Assembly: GCA_963758505.1 (NCBI GenBank)
Contig: CAVWVJ010000001.1
Span: 1,178,001-1,242,000, forward strand
DNA from: Korobacter sp963758505
GTDB lineage: Bacteria; Acidobacteriota; Terriglobia; Terriglobales; Acidobacteriaceae
Length of the DNA: 64,000 nucleotides
Direction of reading: 5' to 3'
Shown here: positions 27,236 through 37,666 of the stretch, piece by piece
Position numbering within the stretch: position 1 is the stretch's first letter
How the letters are laid out: each line of letters opens with the position of its first letter
Notes under the pieces: generated by a model
Database searches by the model: none
What the model was told of the DNA's origin: nothing
What the model saw: only the letters and a program-made list of their open reading frames with translations
Made by a program: the position numbers and the translations under genes

Positions 27236-27343
27236 CTAACCCTAGGGGATGCAACCTAGTGTGTAGAGGGGATGGGAATGCGACAATCCCTTTATACTGT
27301 TTATGCACACATTCCAGAGCGTCTGGCGTCTAATCATTCAGGT

Positions 27344-28282
27344 ATGCCGATGAGAAAGTTCCTCCTATCCATTGCAATTGTTCTTGCTGGAACCTTTGCC
27401 TTTGGGGCCCCGTTGGGCTCGAACGCGCGCGCCGTGATCCCTGCCTCCGCGCAACAGGTTATCTGCGTGGACTATCGTGCCATGCACAACTCGCCGACCG
27501 CGATGGAGTTGAAGGCGCGGGTACTGCCCGAGTCGCTCAAAGAAGTTGAGGGCTCGTTAAGGTCCATGGGCATCAATCCCGACCGCGACGTCGACCAGTT
27601 GACCTTCGTCTCTTTCCGCACGCAGAAGAACGGGCTGCGCAGCTTCGGGATTGCGCAGGGACAGCTCAACATGAAGCAGGTGCTGGCCGGCTTCAAGAAG
27701 CGCAAAGTTACCGGCGTGAAGTTCCTGCAGAACGTGCTCTACCCGGTATCGACCGGTATCCAGATGACATTCCTGGACGACAATACGCTGCTCTTCGGCG
27801 AGCCGACCTCGGTGAAGGACGGACTTTCGGCGCAGAATGGCGATACCCCGAACCTGGGCACGAATGCCGATTTGACCGGCGAAGTGGCAAGCGCTGAAAG
27901 TGAGCCGGTATGGAGCGTGCTCGATACGATCGGTACGCAGACCATGCTGCGCTCCGCCCTGGGCGATGCTTCCAAGCTGGCGGACTACGATACGGTTCGA
28001 AAGCGCGTCGGTACCTCGCGCTACACCCTGGACTTTACCCGCGGGGTGGACTTTAACCTGGTCGTGACGGTGGGAGACAGCATGACTGCCGGCGTGCTTT
28101 CGACGCTGGTGAAGGCGGGCATGATGTATCGCAAGATGAATGCGAGCCCGGTGGAGAAGAACGCGATCAACGATATGAACGTAGATTCCGATGGCAACAG
28201 CCTGCACATCCGCTACGAGAGCAACGACTCGCAGTTCCAGGCGTTGCTGCACTCGGACCTGTTCGCGGCCGTCTCGCGATAA
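27344..28282 (+). CDS. Secreted protein of unknown function
   Basis: About 312 residues. ATG at 27344 or 27350 gives a signal peptide (MPMRKFLLSIAIVLAGTFAFGA); the frame opens further upstream. The mature part has no motif I recognise. It looks like a soluble alpha/beta protein (VDQLTFVSFRTQKNGLRSFGIAQG; TFLDDNTLLFGEPTSVKDGL). It ends with an intrinsic terminator and stands alone. I believe such proteins are conserved among Acidobacteriota, but cannot name a family. Confidence 0.75.
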   Translation: MPMRKFLLSIAIVLAGTFAFGAPLGSNARAVIPASAQQVICVDYRAMHNSPTAMELKARVLPESLKEVEGSLRSMGINPDRDVDQLTFVSFRTQKNGLRSFGIAQGQLNMKQVLAGFKKRKVTGVKFLQNVLYPVSTGIQMTFLDDNTLLFGEPTSVKDGLSAQNGDTPNLGTNADLTGEVASAESEPVWSVLDTIGTQTMLRSALGDASKLADYDTVRKRVGTSRYTLDFTRGVDFNLVVTVGDSMTAGVLSTLVKAGMMYRKMNASPVEKNAINDMNVDSDGNSLHIRYESNDSQFQALLHSDLFAAVSR

Positions 28283-28298
28283 TCCTTGCAACGAGAAG

Positions 28299-28324
28299 AG
28301 GCGCTCCTGCGGGAGCGCCTTTTG
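28299..28324 (+). terminator. Intrinsic terminator
   Basis: Nine-base arms aggcgctcc and ggagcgcct with loop tgcg, followed by tttg. The same arm and loop sequence recurs at 63955 on the other strand. It also separates this gene from gpsA, which ends at 28335. Confidence 0.85.
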
Positions 28325-28334
28325 CTTGCGCTTT

Positions 28335-29344
28335 TTACAGCCAGACCTCGCTGGTGGAGGGGCGGGCCATGAGTTCGCGGATGGCGTCGCTGGGAGATTT
28401 TCCTTCGTGCAGGATGGCGTGCATCTGCTGGGTGATGGGCATTTCGACGTTGTGTTTCCTGGCGAGACCGATGGCGGCGTTGGTGGTGAGCACGCCTTCG
28501 GCGACCATGCCGTGCATGCCGGCGATGATGTCCGGGAGCTTGCGTCCGCGGCCGAGTTCGACACCCACGGTGCGGTTGCGGGAGAGGCCCCCGGTACAGG
28601 TGAGCACGAGGTCGCCGAGGCCGGCGAGGCCCGCCATGGTTTCCGGTTGACCTCCGCAAGCGAGGGAGAGCCGGGTGATTTCGGCGAGGCCGCGGGTGAT
28701 GAGCGCGGCGATGCTGTTATGACCAAGGCCCAGGCCGTCGCAAACGCCGGCGGCGATGGCGATTACATTCTTCAACGCTCCGCCGAGCTCTACGCCGACG
28801 ACATCGTGGTTGGTGTAGATGCGAAAACGAGGATCGCTGCATTCGCGCTGCACCGTGCGGGCGAGCTCTTCGTCGGTTGAGGCGGCGGTGAGCGCGGTCG
28901 GATCGCCCTTCGCGACCTCCTTGGCGAAGGTGGGTCCGCTGATGGCGACCAGTTGCGGAGAAAATTTCGTTCCGACCACTTGATCGATCACTTCCGTGAT
29001 GCGCTGGTAGCTACCGTCTTCCACGCCCTTGGTGGCGCTCACAAAGAGCATCTCCGGATGGAGGTGGGGCAGCATCTGGGTGAAGAGGCGCCGCACATGA
29101 TGCGACGGCATGACGCTCAGAACGATCTCGGCATCGCGAAGCGCATTCGCGAGGGAGTTCGTCGGCTCGACGGTGTCGGGGATACGGCAGCCGGGAAGAA
29201 AAAGGTCGTTGGTGCGACGATCGGCGATCGAGGCGCAAACCTCGTATTCATGGGCCCATAGTTGAACGTTGTGGGTAGCCTTGCGTCCCAGCACGATGGC
29301 GAGCGAGGTGCCCCAAGCGCCGGCGCCGATGACGGCGACGCGGC

Positions 29345-29348
<4 letters not shown>
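28335..29348 (-). CDS. gpsA: Glycerol-3-phosphate dehydrogenase (NAD(P)+)
   Basis: A 337-residue enzyme that reduces dihydroxyacetone phosphate to sn-glycerol 3-phosphate for phospholipid synthesis. Motifs: nucleotide loop VIGAGAWGTSLA (6-17), SATKGVE, ISGPTFAKEVAKGDPTALT, and the substrate-binding VVGVELGGALKNVIAIAAG and AGLGDLVLTCTGGLSRNR. ATG at 29348 overlaps the plsY stop (ATGA), so it is co-translated with plsY, the enzyme that uses its product. A longer frame exists upstream, but it reads through plsY in another frame. Confidence 0.96.
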
Positions 29349-29992
<644 letters not shown>

Positions 29993-30001
29993 CGATAAGA
30001 C

Positions 30002-30583
30002 TCAGCGGTCCAGGGTGAGAGGATAGCGCGCGAGCTTGCTATATTGCGCGCCGTGCGGCGACAACTTGCTCTCGAACAGAAAGAACTCATTCGCCGTCAT
30101 TGTACCGAACTCGGGTGGCGGATTCTTTTCCACTTCGGCGACCAGCGCGCGGAATCCCGCTACGGGCCTTTCGTCGCGCCTCGGCATCGGGCTGCCAGAG
30201 CCACTGCGCGCCAGGGTGAGATGCGGATGGAAGGGGCGATCCTCGCGGGGAAAACCGGCTTCGCTCATGGCTGCGTCGATCGCAGAGGCCAAGGCAACGA
30301 GGCGTTCGTCGGCGTGGATGCCTGCCCAGAAGACGCGCGGAGATCGTGGATTAGGGAAGAAGCCGACGTCGCGAAAACTAGTTGCAAAGCTGGCGGCATG
30401 CGCCTTGGCTGCGGCTTGTTTGACGAGTTCGAGGTCTTTCACTTCGCCGAGAAATTTCAAAGTGACGTGATAGCTCTCGGGCGGCATGAAACGAACTCCG
30501 GGAATGCGCCGCAGGGAGTCGACATAGGTAGTAACTTGCGCGCGGATTTCAGGGGTGATGTCGAGAGCAAGGAACAGACGCAT
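30002..30583 (-). CDS. thpR: RNA 2',3'-cyclic phosphodiesterase
   Basis: A 193-residue 2H phosphoesterase (formerly LigT). Both HxT motifs are present: His39-Val-Thr41 (YHVTLKFLG) and His121-Leu-Thr123 (FHPHLTLAR). It opens the cyclic phosphate of RNA ends. The start lies one base after the cinA stop, so both are in the same operon; thpR and cinA are neighbours in many bacteria. Confidence 0.92.
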   Translation of the reverse strand: MRLFLALDITPEIRAQVTTYVDSLRRIPGVRFMPPESYHVTLKFLGEVKDLELVKQAAAKAHAASFATSFRDVGFFPNPRSPRVFWAGIHADERLVALASAIDAAMSEAGFPREDRPFHPHLTLARSGSGSPMPRRDERPVAGFRALVAEVEKNPPPEFGTMTANEFFLFESKLSPHGAQYSKLARYPLTLDR

Positions 30584-30584
30584 T

Positions 30585-31829
30585 TCAGATCAGCTTCTTG
30601 CGAACCATGTCGAGGGCGACCTGGCTCGACCACCAGCGGATGCGTTCGCGATCGCCGGGGAAGCGGCGTTCGACGACGTCGGTGCCGAGCTCGTCGGCCA
30701 CCGCGATGTACACAAGGCCCACCGGCTTGTCTTCGGTGCCTCCGGTGGGGCCGGCTACCCCTGTAATTCCGACGCCGATGGTCGCGTTACAGATGGCGCG
30801 AAAATTCTCGGCCAGCGCCACTGCGACCTGCCGGCTGACGGCGCCATGCTCTTCGATCATCATCGGCGGCACGTCCGCGAGCAAGGTCTTGAGGTGATTG
30901 GAATACACCACCACGCCGCCGACAAAATAGCGCGAGCTGCCGCTGACGCTGGTGAGGCGCTCGGCCATCAGGCCGCCGGTGCAGCTTTCGGCGACGGAGA
31001 TGGTCGCACTGCGCATCTGGAGGTAGTAGCCGACGATCTGCTCGAGGGTCTCTCCATTGGTGGAGAAGACGGCATCGTCGAGTTCGTCCTCGATCTCGCC
31101 CGCAAGTTGATCGACGGCGGCCTGGGCCTCGGCCATGGACCGTCCGCGGGACTTGAGATGCAATTGCACTTCGCCGGCTTTGGCGAGGATCGTGGTGTCG
31201 ATGTTTTTGTGCTTGGTGTAGATCGGCGCGATGCGGGCGTCTACGGTGGATTCGCCAAGACTGGTGACGCGCAATTCGCGGGTCGCAATGAAGGCGCGGG
31301 GCAGGCGTTCGCGGAGGATCGGCTGGCACTGTTCATCCCACATGGCTTTCAGCTCATGCGGTGGCCCAGGAAGAAGAAAAACATAGCGCGGCGACCCATC
31401 CTGCGCGCCCTCGATGAACTGGCCGGGGGCGGTGCCGTTGGCGTTGGGAAGGATCTCGGCGCCGAGGATGACCTCCGCCTGCCGCATATTGTTATCGGGC
31501 ATCGAGACGCGGCGCGAAGCGAAACGCTTATAGAGGTCGGCGACGAGGTCGGGATTGCGCTTGAGCTTCAGCCCGAGGGCATCGGCGACGGATTCGCGGG
31601 TGAGGTCGTCTTCGGTGGGGCCGAGTCCGCCCATGAAGAGAACGATATTGGCACGCTCAATCGCGGTCCGCGCCACCTGGGTGAGGTTCTGGCGGCTGTC
31701 TCCGACGATATCCTTGAACGACACCTCAACGCCGAGCTCATTCAAGCGTTTGGTGAGAAAAAGGGAGTTAGTGTCCTGTCGGAAGGGAGTTAACAGTTCT
31801 GACCCGATAGCGACGATCTCGGCGATCAC
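30585..31829 (-). CDS. cinA: CinA family protein (NMN deamidase/ADP-ribose pyrophosphatase type)
   Basis: A 414-residue two-domain protein. N-terminal MoCF-like domain: AEIVAIGSELL, VLFMGGLGPTEDDLTRE, YVFLLPGPPHELKAMW. C-terminal CinA domain: ISVAESCTGGLMAERLT and GVGITGVAGPTGGTEDKPVGLVYIA. CinA recycles NAD by-products and is named for competence induction in pneumococcus. Position between an NHL-repeat gene and thpR on one strand supports operon membership. Confidence 0.94.
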   Translation of the reverse strand: MIAEIVAIGSELLTPFRQDTNSLFLTKRLNELGVEVSFKDIVGDSRQNLTQVARTAIERANIVLFMGGLGPTEDDLTRESVADALGLKLKRNPDLVADLYKRFASRRVSMPDNNMRQAEVILGAEILPNANGTAPGQFIEGAQDGSPRYVFLLPGPPHELKAMWDEQCQPILRERLPRAFIATRELRVTSLGESTVDARIAPIYTKHKNIDTTILAKAGEVQLHLKSRGRSMAEAQAAVDQLAGEIEDELDDAVFSTNGETLEQIVGYYLQMRSATISVAESCTGGLMAERLTSVSGSSRYFVGGVVVYSNHLKTLLADVPPMMIEEHGAVSRQVAVALAENFRAICNATIGVGITGVAGPTGGTEDKPVGLVYIAVADELGTDVVERRFPGDRERIRWWSSQVALDMVRKKLI

Positions 31830-31886
31830 TGCTCAAGTGTAATGCACGAAGAGTCCGCGGGGAACACCCACCGCGAAGGCGCAAAG

Positions 31887-32927
31887 TTAAAGGAGTGGAC
31901 GCCCCTGGATGTCCCACCACAGGTGGTGAACCGCGTCGGTAGAGGCGAGCACGACGGCGCGGCTGGGAGCGAAGGCGAGGCCCACGAGGTTATTTCCCGA
32001 AACCACCAGGTTTGCGCGGCGTTCCTGATTAATGCGCACGATCCCACGCTTTCCCTTGAGCGAAGCCGCCACGTAGAGATTGCCGTCGATGTCGAAGGCC
32101 AAACCCTGTGGGCGCCCGAGGCCGCGGTAATAGAGGGAAACTTCGCCTTCGGGACTGATCTCGTACACCGCGTCGAAGCTGCTGGTGGTGGGTCCGGCGA
32201 CGTAGAGATTTCCGTGCGGGCCGAAGGCCAGGTGATAGGCCGAAACGCTCGGCTCCAGGGTGGCAAAGACGTAGATCTGGCGGTCGCGCGCGATCTTGAA
32301 GATGGTGCCGCTGCGGTCTCCGACAAAGAGATTTTCTTCCGTATCGAAGGCGATCCCGGTGGCCACGCCCATGCCCTCCGCATAGGTGGACATGTTGCCG
32401 TTGGCCGCCACGCGATAAACGGTGCCATCGAAGCGCGAGGAGACGTAGAGATGGCCGGCGCGGTCGAAGGCCATCCCGGTCGGGTTCATCATTTCATTCA
32501 GGAAGGGCTTGACGGTGTAGTTGGTATCGATCTTGTAGATCGCTACCGGAACCTTTTGGCCGCGCGGTCCCGAGAAGGTGACGTAGAGATTGCCTTCGTG
32601 ATCGATAGCGGGATTCGTGACCGGATGAAGGTTCTCCGCGATGGGCATGGCGACGCGCACCATGTGCTCGTTGCTGGACACGCCATTGACCTGCACGGAG
32701 ACCTTACTGGAGGCTACATCGTGCGGAACCCGCGCGATCACGAAATTGTCGGAGCCGACGATGACCGAGGCGTTCGTCTCGCCAAATTGCACCTGCGGGC
32801 GGTGAAGATCGTGCGGCGCCAGCGCATGGCCAATCAGTTTGACCTCTCCGCCGGGCATGGCGAAGGCGGGCTCGACGGAATCGATGCGGGGTTGGCCGTT
32901 ACGGTGATTCAATTCGGATTTAGTCAT
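31887..32927 (-). CDS. IPT/TIG plus NHL-type propeller protein
   Basis: I take ATG at 32927 (MTKSELNHRNGQPRIDS), giving 346 residues; a longer frame opens at 32978. Residues about 12-95 form an IPT/TIG fold (IDSVEPAFAMPGGEVKLIGHAL). The rest is a six-bladed propeller with repeats such as GHLYVSSRFDGTVYRVAANGN, ENLFVGDRSGTIFKIARD, GNLYVAGPTTSSFDAVYEISPEG. No signal peptide is visible at this start. Function unknown; it sits inside the pgpA-cinA interval of the operon. Confidence 0.8.
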   Translation of the reverse strand: MTKSELNHRNGQPRIDSVEPAFAMPGGEVKLIGHALAPHDLHRPQVQFGETNASVIVGSDNFVIARVPHDVASSKVSVQVNGVSSNEHMVRVAMPIAENLHPVTNPAIDHEGNLYVTFSGPRGQKVPVAIYKIDTNYTVKPFLNEMMNPTGMAFDRAGHLYVSSRFDGTVYRVAANGNMSTYAEGMGVATGIAFDTEENLFVGDRSGTIFKIARDRQIYVFATLEPSVSAYHLAFGPHGNLYVAGPTTSSFDAVYEISPEGEVSLYYRGLGRPQGLAFDIDGNLYVAASLKGKRGIVRINQERRANLVVSGNNLVGLAFAPSRAVVLASTDAVHHLWWDIQGRPLL

Positions 32928-32984
32928 GCGGCGCGTAGTAAGGGTATCAAATCTGAGAGAGGTAAGGATGACACGCAAAAGCGA

Positions 32985-33512
32985 TCAGACCAGCCAGTGC
33001 CAGCCGTACTGCCGCCCGAGGTGAAGCAAGAATTGCAATACGATCCATGCATAGATGCCGGCGCCCAGGTCGTCGACCACGATGCCGGTCCCTTCGGGCA
33101 GTTTTTCGAGGAGACGGATCGGCGGCGGCTTCAGGATGTCGAAGGTGCGAAAGAGTAGAAATCCGATCAGCATCGGGAGGAAATGGACTGGGGCGGCGAT
33201 GAGGGTGACGAGCTGCCCCGCGACCTCGTCGATCACCACGTGCGAGGGATCTTTGCGGCCGCAACCGCGAGCTTCCAGGGTGGCGGCGGGAATCCCGATA
33301 ACGATCGAGAGAGCGGTGAGCGCGAGGATGAGGTAGAGCTGGTACGCCGCCGGCGTGAAGTGCGCGATCAACACCCAGAGGAGGACAGTCGCCGCGGAGC
33401 CCCACGTGCCCGGACCCGGCTTGCCGAGACCGGCGCCAAAGAAGATGGCGACCAGGTGCGCCCAGCGCGGGGTGGGGGTTGCGGATCTAGTTAGGCTTGC
33501 CTGAACCGCCAT
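32985..33512 (-). CDS. pgpA: Phosphatidylglycerophosphatase A
   Basis: A 175-residue membrane enzyme that removes phosphate from phosphatidylglycerophosphate to give phosphatidylglycerol. Motifs: FGAGLGKPGPGTWGSAAT, DPSHVVIDEVAGQLVTL, LFRTFDILKPPPIRLLEKLPEGTGIVVDDLGAGIYA. Three to four membrane helices. It overlaps yacG by 26 bases, and shares the transcript with plsY and gpsA, other phospholipid genes. Confidence 0.94.
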   Translation of the reverse strand: MAVQASLTRSATPTPRWAHLVAIFFGAGLGKPGPGTWGSAATVLLWVLIAHFTPAAYQLYLILALTALSIVIGIPAATLEARGCGRKDPSHVVIDEVAGQLVTLIAAPVHFLPMLIGFLLFRTFDILKPPPIRLLEKLPEGTGIVVDDLGAGIYAWIVLQFLLHLGRQYGWHWLV

Positions 33513-33729
33513 TCGGCTCCCTGGTGCGGCGAGATCGCAAATCGTAGTCGCCTTCGAAATCTTCCCCGGCGTTGTTGATGGGCGTGGAGATTACGTATCC
33601 ATCGCTGGCCCACTTGCCGAGGTCGATGGTTCGGCATCGTTCGGAACAGAAAGGGAAATCAGGATCGTTGCGCAGCACAATCTTGCGGCAAGTAGGGCAG
33701 CGCAGGCTTGAAAGTTTCTTCTTGGGCAT
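33487..33729 (-). CDS. yacG: DNA gyrase inhibitor YacG family zinc protein
   Basis: An 80-residue protein with a four-cysteine zinc site CPTC...FCSERC (residues 11-32) followed by IDLGKWASDGYVI, the YacG signature. In E. coli it binds GyrB. The C-terminus (DLRSRRTREPNGG) is basic. It lies between rimO and pgpA and overlaps the latter. Confidence 0.9.
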   Translation of the reverse strand: MPKKKLSSLRCPTCRKIVLRNDPDFPFCSERCRTIDLGKWASDGYVISTPINNAGEDFEGDYDLRSRRTREPNGGSGKPN

Positions 33730-33762
33730 GACGCTGTAAATATTTTATCGCGATGTGGCGGC

Positions 33763-35265
33763 TTAGAGCAGCCTTGCTACCAGGTCGTATTCGTGGGCTT
33801 CCGTGATCTCGCAACGGTACACCTGGCCGGGTTCTACGTTTTCGTGTTCGGCGAAGTCGTTGATGTACACTTTGCCGTCAATTTCCGGGGCGTGCATCTC
33901 GGTTCGCCCTTCCCAGAGCAGGTCGGTTTCCTCGGACGGTCCTTCGAGCACCACGTCGTACTCGCGTCCGACCAGCCCTTTACGCTTTTTCCGGCTGATC
34001 TGTTTTTGCAGCGACATCAGCTTCTTGCGCCGGCGCTCGATTTCACGCGGATCGATTTTTTCGTCGAGGGAAAAGGCCTTGGCGCCCTCTTCGTCGGAGT
34101 AGCTGAAGACGCCGAGCCAATCGAACTGCGCCGCGCGCACGAACTCGCAAAGCGCGTTGAAGTCCTCTTCGGTCTCCCCGGGAAAGCCAACGATGAACGA
34201 AGTTCGCAGGGTGAGATCGGGAATAGTGCGCCGCATCTCTTCGATGGACTTAAGGAAGATGTCGGCGTGCGCGCCGCGTTTCATCCGCTTGAGCACGTTC
34301 GCCGAGGAGTGCTGCAGAGGCACGTCGATATAGTTCGGGATCTTCGGGTTCTTTGCGATCGTCTCCAGCAGACGTTTGGTGATCTTGTTGGGATAGGCGT
34401 AGAGGAAGCGCACCCATTGCAGTTCGTCGATCTGCGCGAGGCGATCGAGCAGTTGCGCGAGGCCGTCTTTCATCCCGAGATCTTCGCCGTAGCAAGTGGT
34501 GTCCTGCCCGATGAGCGTGATCTCCTTCACGCCTTGTTTCGCAAGTCGCTCGGCCTCGGCCACCACGGACTCGAAGCGACGCGAGCGGAATTTGCCGCGC
34601 AGTTGCGGAATGATGCAGAACGAGCAGGGATGATCGCATCCCTCGGCGATCTTGATGTACGCGGTATATTTCGGCGTAGCCAGCAGCCGCGGCGTGTTCT
34701 CGTCGTAGAGATAGTTCGGCAGATCGCCGATGGCGCCATCCCACTCGGAGCGCGAGAAGCGTCCAGCCTCTTCGCGGGCCGCGCCCTCGGGACGATCTGC
34801 CAGTCCCGACTTCAATTGCTGGCTGGCGCTCGAGCCGTTCAGGATGACAAACGGAGAACCTAGTTGCGATGGCTGCAGATGAATGCCGCTTGCCTGGAGA
34901 ATTGCCTCCAACTCACCGGTGCCGACGACGGCATCGACTTCGGGGATGTTCTTCTGGATCTCGTTGCGATAGCGCTCGACGAGGCATCCGGCGACGATGA
35001 GTTTCTTGGCGCGTCCGGTCGCCTTATGCGCAGCCATCTCGAGGATGGTGTCAACCGACTCCTGTTTGGCGGTGTCGATGAACGAGCAGGTGTTCACGAC
35101 GATGATGTCGGCATCTTCGGCGCGCGCGGTGATCTGCGCCCCATTGGCGGCCAGCAGCCCCATCATGACTTCGGAATCGACCAGATTTTTCGGGCAGCCC
35201 AGGGAGACAAATCCGACCTTCGCAGGTTGTTCCAGGGTGCTTACAGGAGACTTCGTTTCAGGCAT
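33763..35265 (-). CDS. rimO: Ribosomal protein uS12 methylthiotransferase RimO
   Basis: A 500-residue methylthiotransferase that adds a methylthio group to the conserved aspartate of ribosomal protein S12. N-terminal UPF0004 domain with cluster cysteines Cys24 (SLGCPKNLVDSE), Cys60 (NTCSF) and Cys94 (AGCLVER). Radical SAM cysteines Cys210, Cys214, Cys217 (CDHPCSFC). C-terminal TRAM domain from about 435. RimO rather than MiaB by SLGCPKNLVDSE and IPQLRGKFRSR. Residues about 125-178 are a longer, less conserved linker than usual. Confidence 0.95.
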   Translation of the reverse strand: MPETKSPVSTLEQPAKVGFVSLGCPKNLVDSEVMMGLLAANGAQITARAEDADIIVVNTCSFIDTAKQESVDTILEMAAHKATGRAKKLIVAGCLVERYRNEIQKNIPEVDAVVGTGELEAILQASGIHLQPSQLGSPFVILNGSSASQQLKSGLADRPEGAAREEAGRFSRSEWDGAIGDLPNYLYDENTPRLLATPKYTAYIKIAEGCDHPCSFCIIPQLRGKFRSRRFESVVAEAERLAKQGVKEITLIGQDTTCYGEDLGMKDGLAQLLDRLAQIDELQWVRFLYAYPNKITKRLLETIAKNPKIPNYIDVPLQHSSANVLKRMKRGAHADIFLKSIEEMRRTIPDLTLRTSFIVGFPGETEEDFNALCEFVRAAQFDWLGVFSYSDEEGAKAFSLDEKIDPREIERRRKKLMSLQKQISRKKRKGLVGREYDVVLEGPSEETDLLWEGRTEMHAPEIDGKVYINDFAEHENVEPGQVYRCEITEAHEYDLVARLL

Positions 35266-35297
35266 GCGATCTGCCTATTTTACCATTTTGGGCGGCT

Positions 35298-37523
35298 TCA
35301 GCGCCGGTCGTCGCCACGGGTCTTCAACTGCGCGAAGAGCTCCGGAAGCCGGGTGGCACTGGCCGCGGAATGGCCAAACCTCGCCTCTTCGTAGTGCTCG
35401 GTGAACTCCTCAAGCGTCCGGCGGACGGCCAGGTGGTCGATGGTCCTGGCGAATTCCGAAGGGGTCTGGGAGGGCAACTTCGTCCAGCCATAGCGCGCCA
35501 GGTGGTGGGTCGCGCGGTTGTACCAGAGCGCCGCGGCCGCTTCGGGTGCGCGTTGCGGGTTGGCTGCCAGCCGGTAGGCGCGGACCATCTTAAAGATGCG
35601 CGGCGAAAGGGCGAGCGCGAGCAGGAGACACAGAGCGGCGATTGTCCATTGCGAGGTCCGCTTCGGAGACTCTGAAACCGCCTGATGGACGCGCCACGCC
35701 TGGTGCAACATGCGCTGGTAAAGGGCCGCGAACCACTCGCGAATGCTCAACCCTTTCTGGATCGATTGGTTGGTGAGCGACGTTGTCAAGGTTCGCTGAT
35801 GGGCGAAGTCGTAGTTCACGATCCACTCATGCCAGAACTCGTTCATCGCGTCGGCATAGAGGCGCAGGCGTCCGAGGAGCGACGAATTATTGACCGCCGC
35901 ATAAGCGGTAGGGTCGAAGGTCGTCCAGCCCTGGTTGGGAAAGTAGACCTCCACCCACGCGTGCGCATCGCGCGCGCGGACGATGTAGCTCCCGGTGAGG
36001 TCATTGAATTCGCCGACACGGAAGCCGGTGGCGACGCGACTCGGAATGCCGAGGGTGCGCAGCATCATCGCCATCGCGCTGGCGAAGTATTCGCAATGGC
36101 CTTGGCGGCGCTCGAAGAGAAAGTTGGCCAGTGGATCGGCGGGTGAGGTCGCCGGAAGCTCCAGGGTGTATCCGTAATTCTGCTGCAAATAGGTTTCGAT
36201 GGCCTTTGCTTTGTCATAAGCGCTGGGCGCATGGGCGGTGACGGTGCGCGCCAGTTCGGCAATGCGAGGATCCAGCGGCGGCACCTGCAAATAGCGGTTT
36301 GCGATGCGCGGCGGGTAATCCGAACCCGCAGAGCGCAACTCGTTGGGGTCGGGTGCCAGGATGTTGGCCATGGCCCAATAGGTGTTCGAGGGATGGTTGC
36401 CGTCGAGGTTGATGTACGACTGCGCGCTGTCGTAGGCGATCTGGTGGAACGGGCCATCGACTTCCAAGGTTCCCTTGGCGAGGAAGAGCACCGAGCTGGA
36501 GGTGGGCTCCATCATCACCCGGTACGACATGGCTCGCGTCTTGTGGCTGATCGCGAGCCTCTCCAGGTAGGGGTCGGCGGCGATCGCTTCGTTCGAAATA
36601 TCGAAGCGTCCAATGCGCGAGCCGAGGACGTTCATGTACCGCGGCGTGTCGGACCAGGTTTTTCCATCGAAGTGGGTAAGGACCGAACCGCGCAGCTTGC
36701 CGTCGAATCCAGCCTGATCGCCTTGGACCTGCAGATGCAGCACAACCTGCGACGATTGCTGGATGAGCCCGATTTGTCCCAGTTGGATGGTGTCGCGGAA
36801 GCCGCTGATGGGGTCGGAGCCGCGCGTGTAAGAGCCGAAGTAGCCGCCGGAGATACGCGGCAAAGCAAAGAAGAAAATCGAGGCCGCAAGCAGGATCGTC
36901 AGTGCCAGCGCGAGCGCGGTGCGCGAAAGCGATACGCCGACCAGGGGCACGCGCGTGCGGAAACGCGACGGCGTGGCACTGAGCGACTGCACGTTCTCGG
37001 CGGCCTGGGCGGCACGACGCATCTCCAGGCTGATGAAGGTCGCAATCGCGACCAGCAGGAACAAGGCGAAGCCAGCCAGGAAGACGGTGTTCACCGTGAG
37101 GACGGAGGCTGCCAGGATCATGAGGAACGAGAGGACGCCGAGGTAGAGCAGATCGCGGTCGCGGTGCACCGAGAAGATCTTTACCACCATGCCGAAGAGG
37201 ACGAGGTGCACGGTGGCATTCACGAAATCGCGCGAGAGGAGGAAGTAATCCACCGCGTACACCAGTACGTACACAAGGGTGAGGGCGGTCGTCCAGCGCT
37301 CGGGAATCACGATCTCCCGTTTACGTGCGAGGTGCACGCCGCGGACCGCCAGCGCGCCGAGCACGAATAGAACGGAGAAGATGTCGAGCTTGCCGGTGCC
37401 GGCGAGCGTGATGAAGCCGGTGATGATGAGCAGGAAGAGCGAGATCTGGAAATAGCGTTCGACCGCCGGCGGCACCAGGTTCGCCGGTGATCGGAGCTCC
37501 TGCGGAGTTGCAACGCTCGCCAT
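35298..37523 (-). CDS. TgpA-type transglutaminase-like membrane protein
   Basis: A 741-residue protein. Residues about 25-225 hold six or more membrane helices (DUF3488). A periplasmic transglutaminase core follows with Cys477 (RQGHCEYFASAMAMMLR), His521 (RDAHAWVEVYFP) and Asp537 (WTTFDPT). Another membrane helix (about 650-670) leads to a DUF4129-like tail. These proteins are often encoded with MoxR ATPases and DUF58 proteins, which are absent here. It is upstream of rimO on the same strand, 32 bases away, and may head the operon. Confidence 0.88.
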   Translation of the reverse strand: MASVATPQELRSPANLVPPAVERYFQISLFLLIITGFITLAGTGKLDIFSVLFVLGALAVRGVHLARKREIVIPERWTTALTLVYVLVYAVDYFLLSRDFVNATVHLVLFGMVVKIFSVHRDRDLLYLGVLSFLMILAASVLTVNTVFLAGFALFLLVAIATFISLEMRRAAQAAENVQSLSATPSRFRTRVPLVGVSLSRTALALALTILLAASIFFFALPRISGGYFGSYTRGSDPISGFRDTIQLGQIGLIQQSSQVVLHLQVQGDQAGFDGKLRGSVLTHFDGKTWSDTPRYMNVLGSRIGRFDISNEAIAADPYLERLAISHKTRAMSYRVMMEPTSSSVLFLAKGTLEVDGPFHQIAYDSAQSYINLDGNHPSNTYWAMANILAPDPNELRSAGSDYPPRIANRYLQVPPLDPRIAELARTVTAHAPSAYDKAKAIETYLQQNYGYTLELPATSPADPLANFLFERRQGHCEYFASAMAMMLRTLGIPSRVATGFRVGEFNDLTGSYIVRARDAHAWVEVYFPNQGWTTFDPTAYAAVNNSSLLGRLRLYADAMNEFWHEWIVNYDFAHQRTLTTSLTNQSIQKGLSIREWFAALYQRMLHQAWRVHQAVSESPKRTSQWTIAALCLLLALALSPRIFKMVRAYRLAANPQRAPEAAAALWYNRATHHLARYGWTKLPSQTPSEFARTIDHLAVRRTLEEFTEHYEEARFGHSAASATRLPELFAQLKTRGDDRR

Positions 37524-37628
37524 CTGCTGTTTATTTTGCGGTGTTTGTCAGGGAAAGGGAAGTGAGAGGAAGAGCACGAAGGTGAATCTCGCAGCGGGAA
37601 CTTAGGCCTTCCGAGGTCCTTTCACCTG

Positions 37629-37657
37629 TTGGGAAATGCCCACGGCTCTGGTATCCT
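37629..37657 (+). promoter_or_regulatory. Promoter giving a near-leaderless mRNA for the DUF2520 gene
   Basis: TTGGGA (37629-37634), 17 bases, TATCCT (37652-37657). The ATG is at 37667, about where transcription should begin, and no clear ribosome site is present. Confidence 0.45.
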
Positions 37658-37666
37658 CCGGCAGAG

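Noticed and set aside
34250..34744. Basic minus-strand frames inside rimO and cinA
   Set aside because: Arg-rich shadow frames of well-supported genes.
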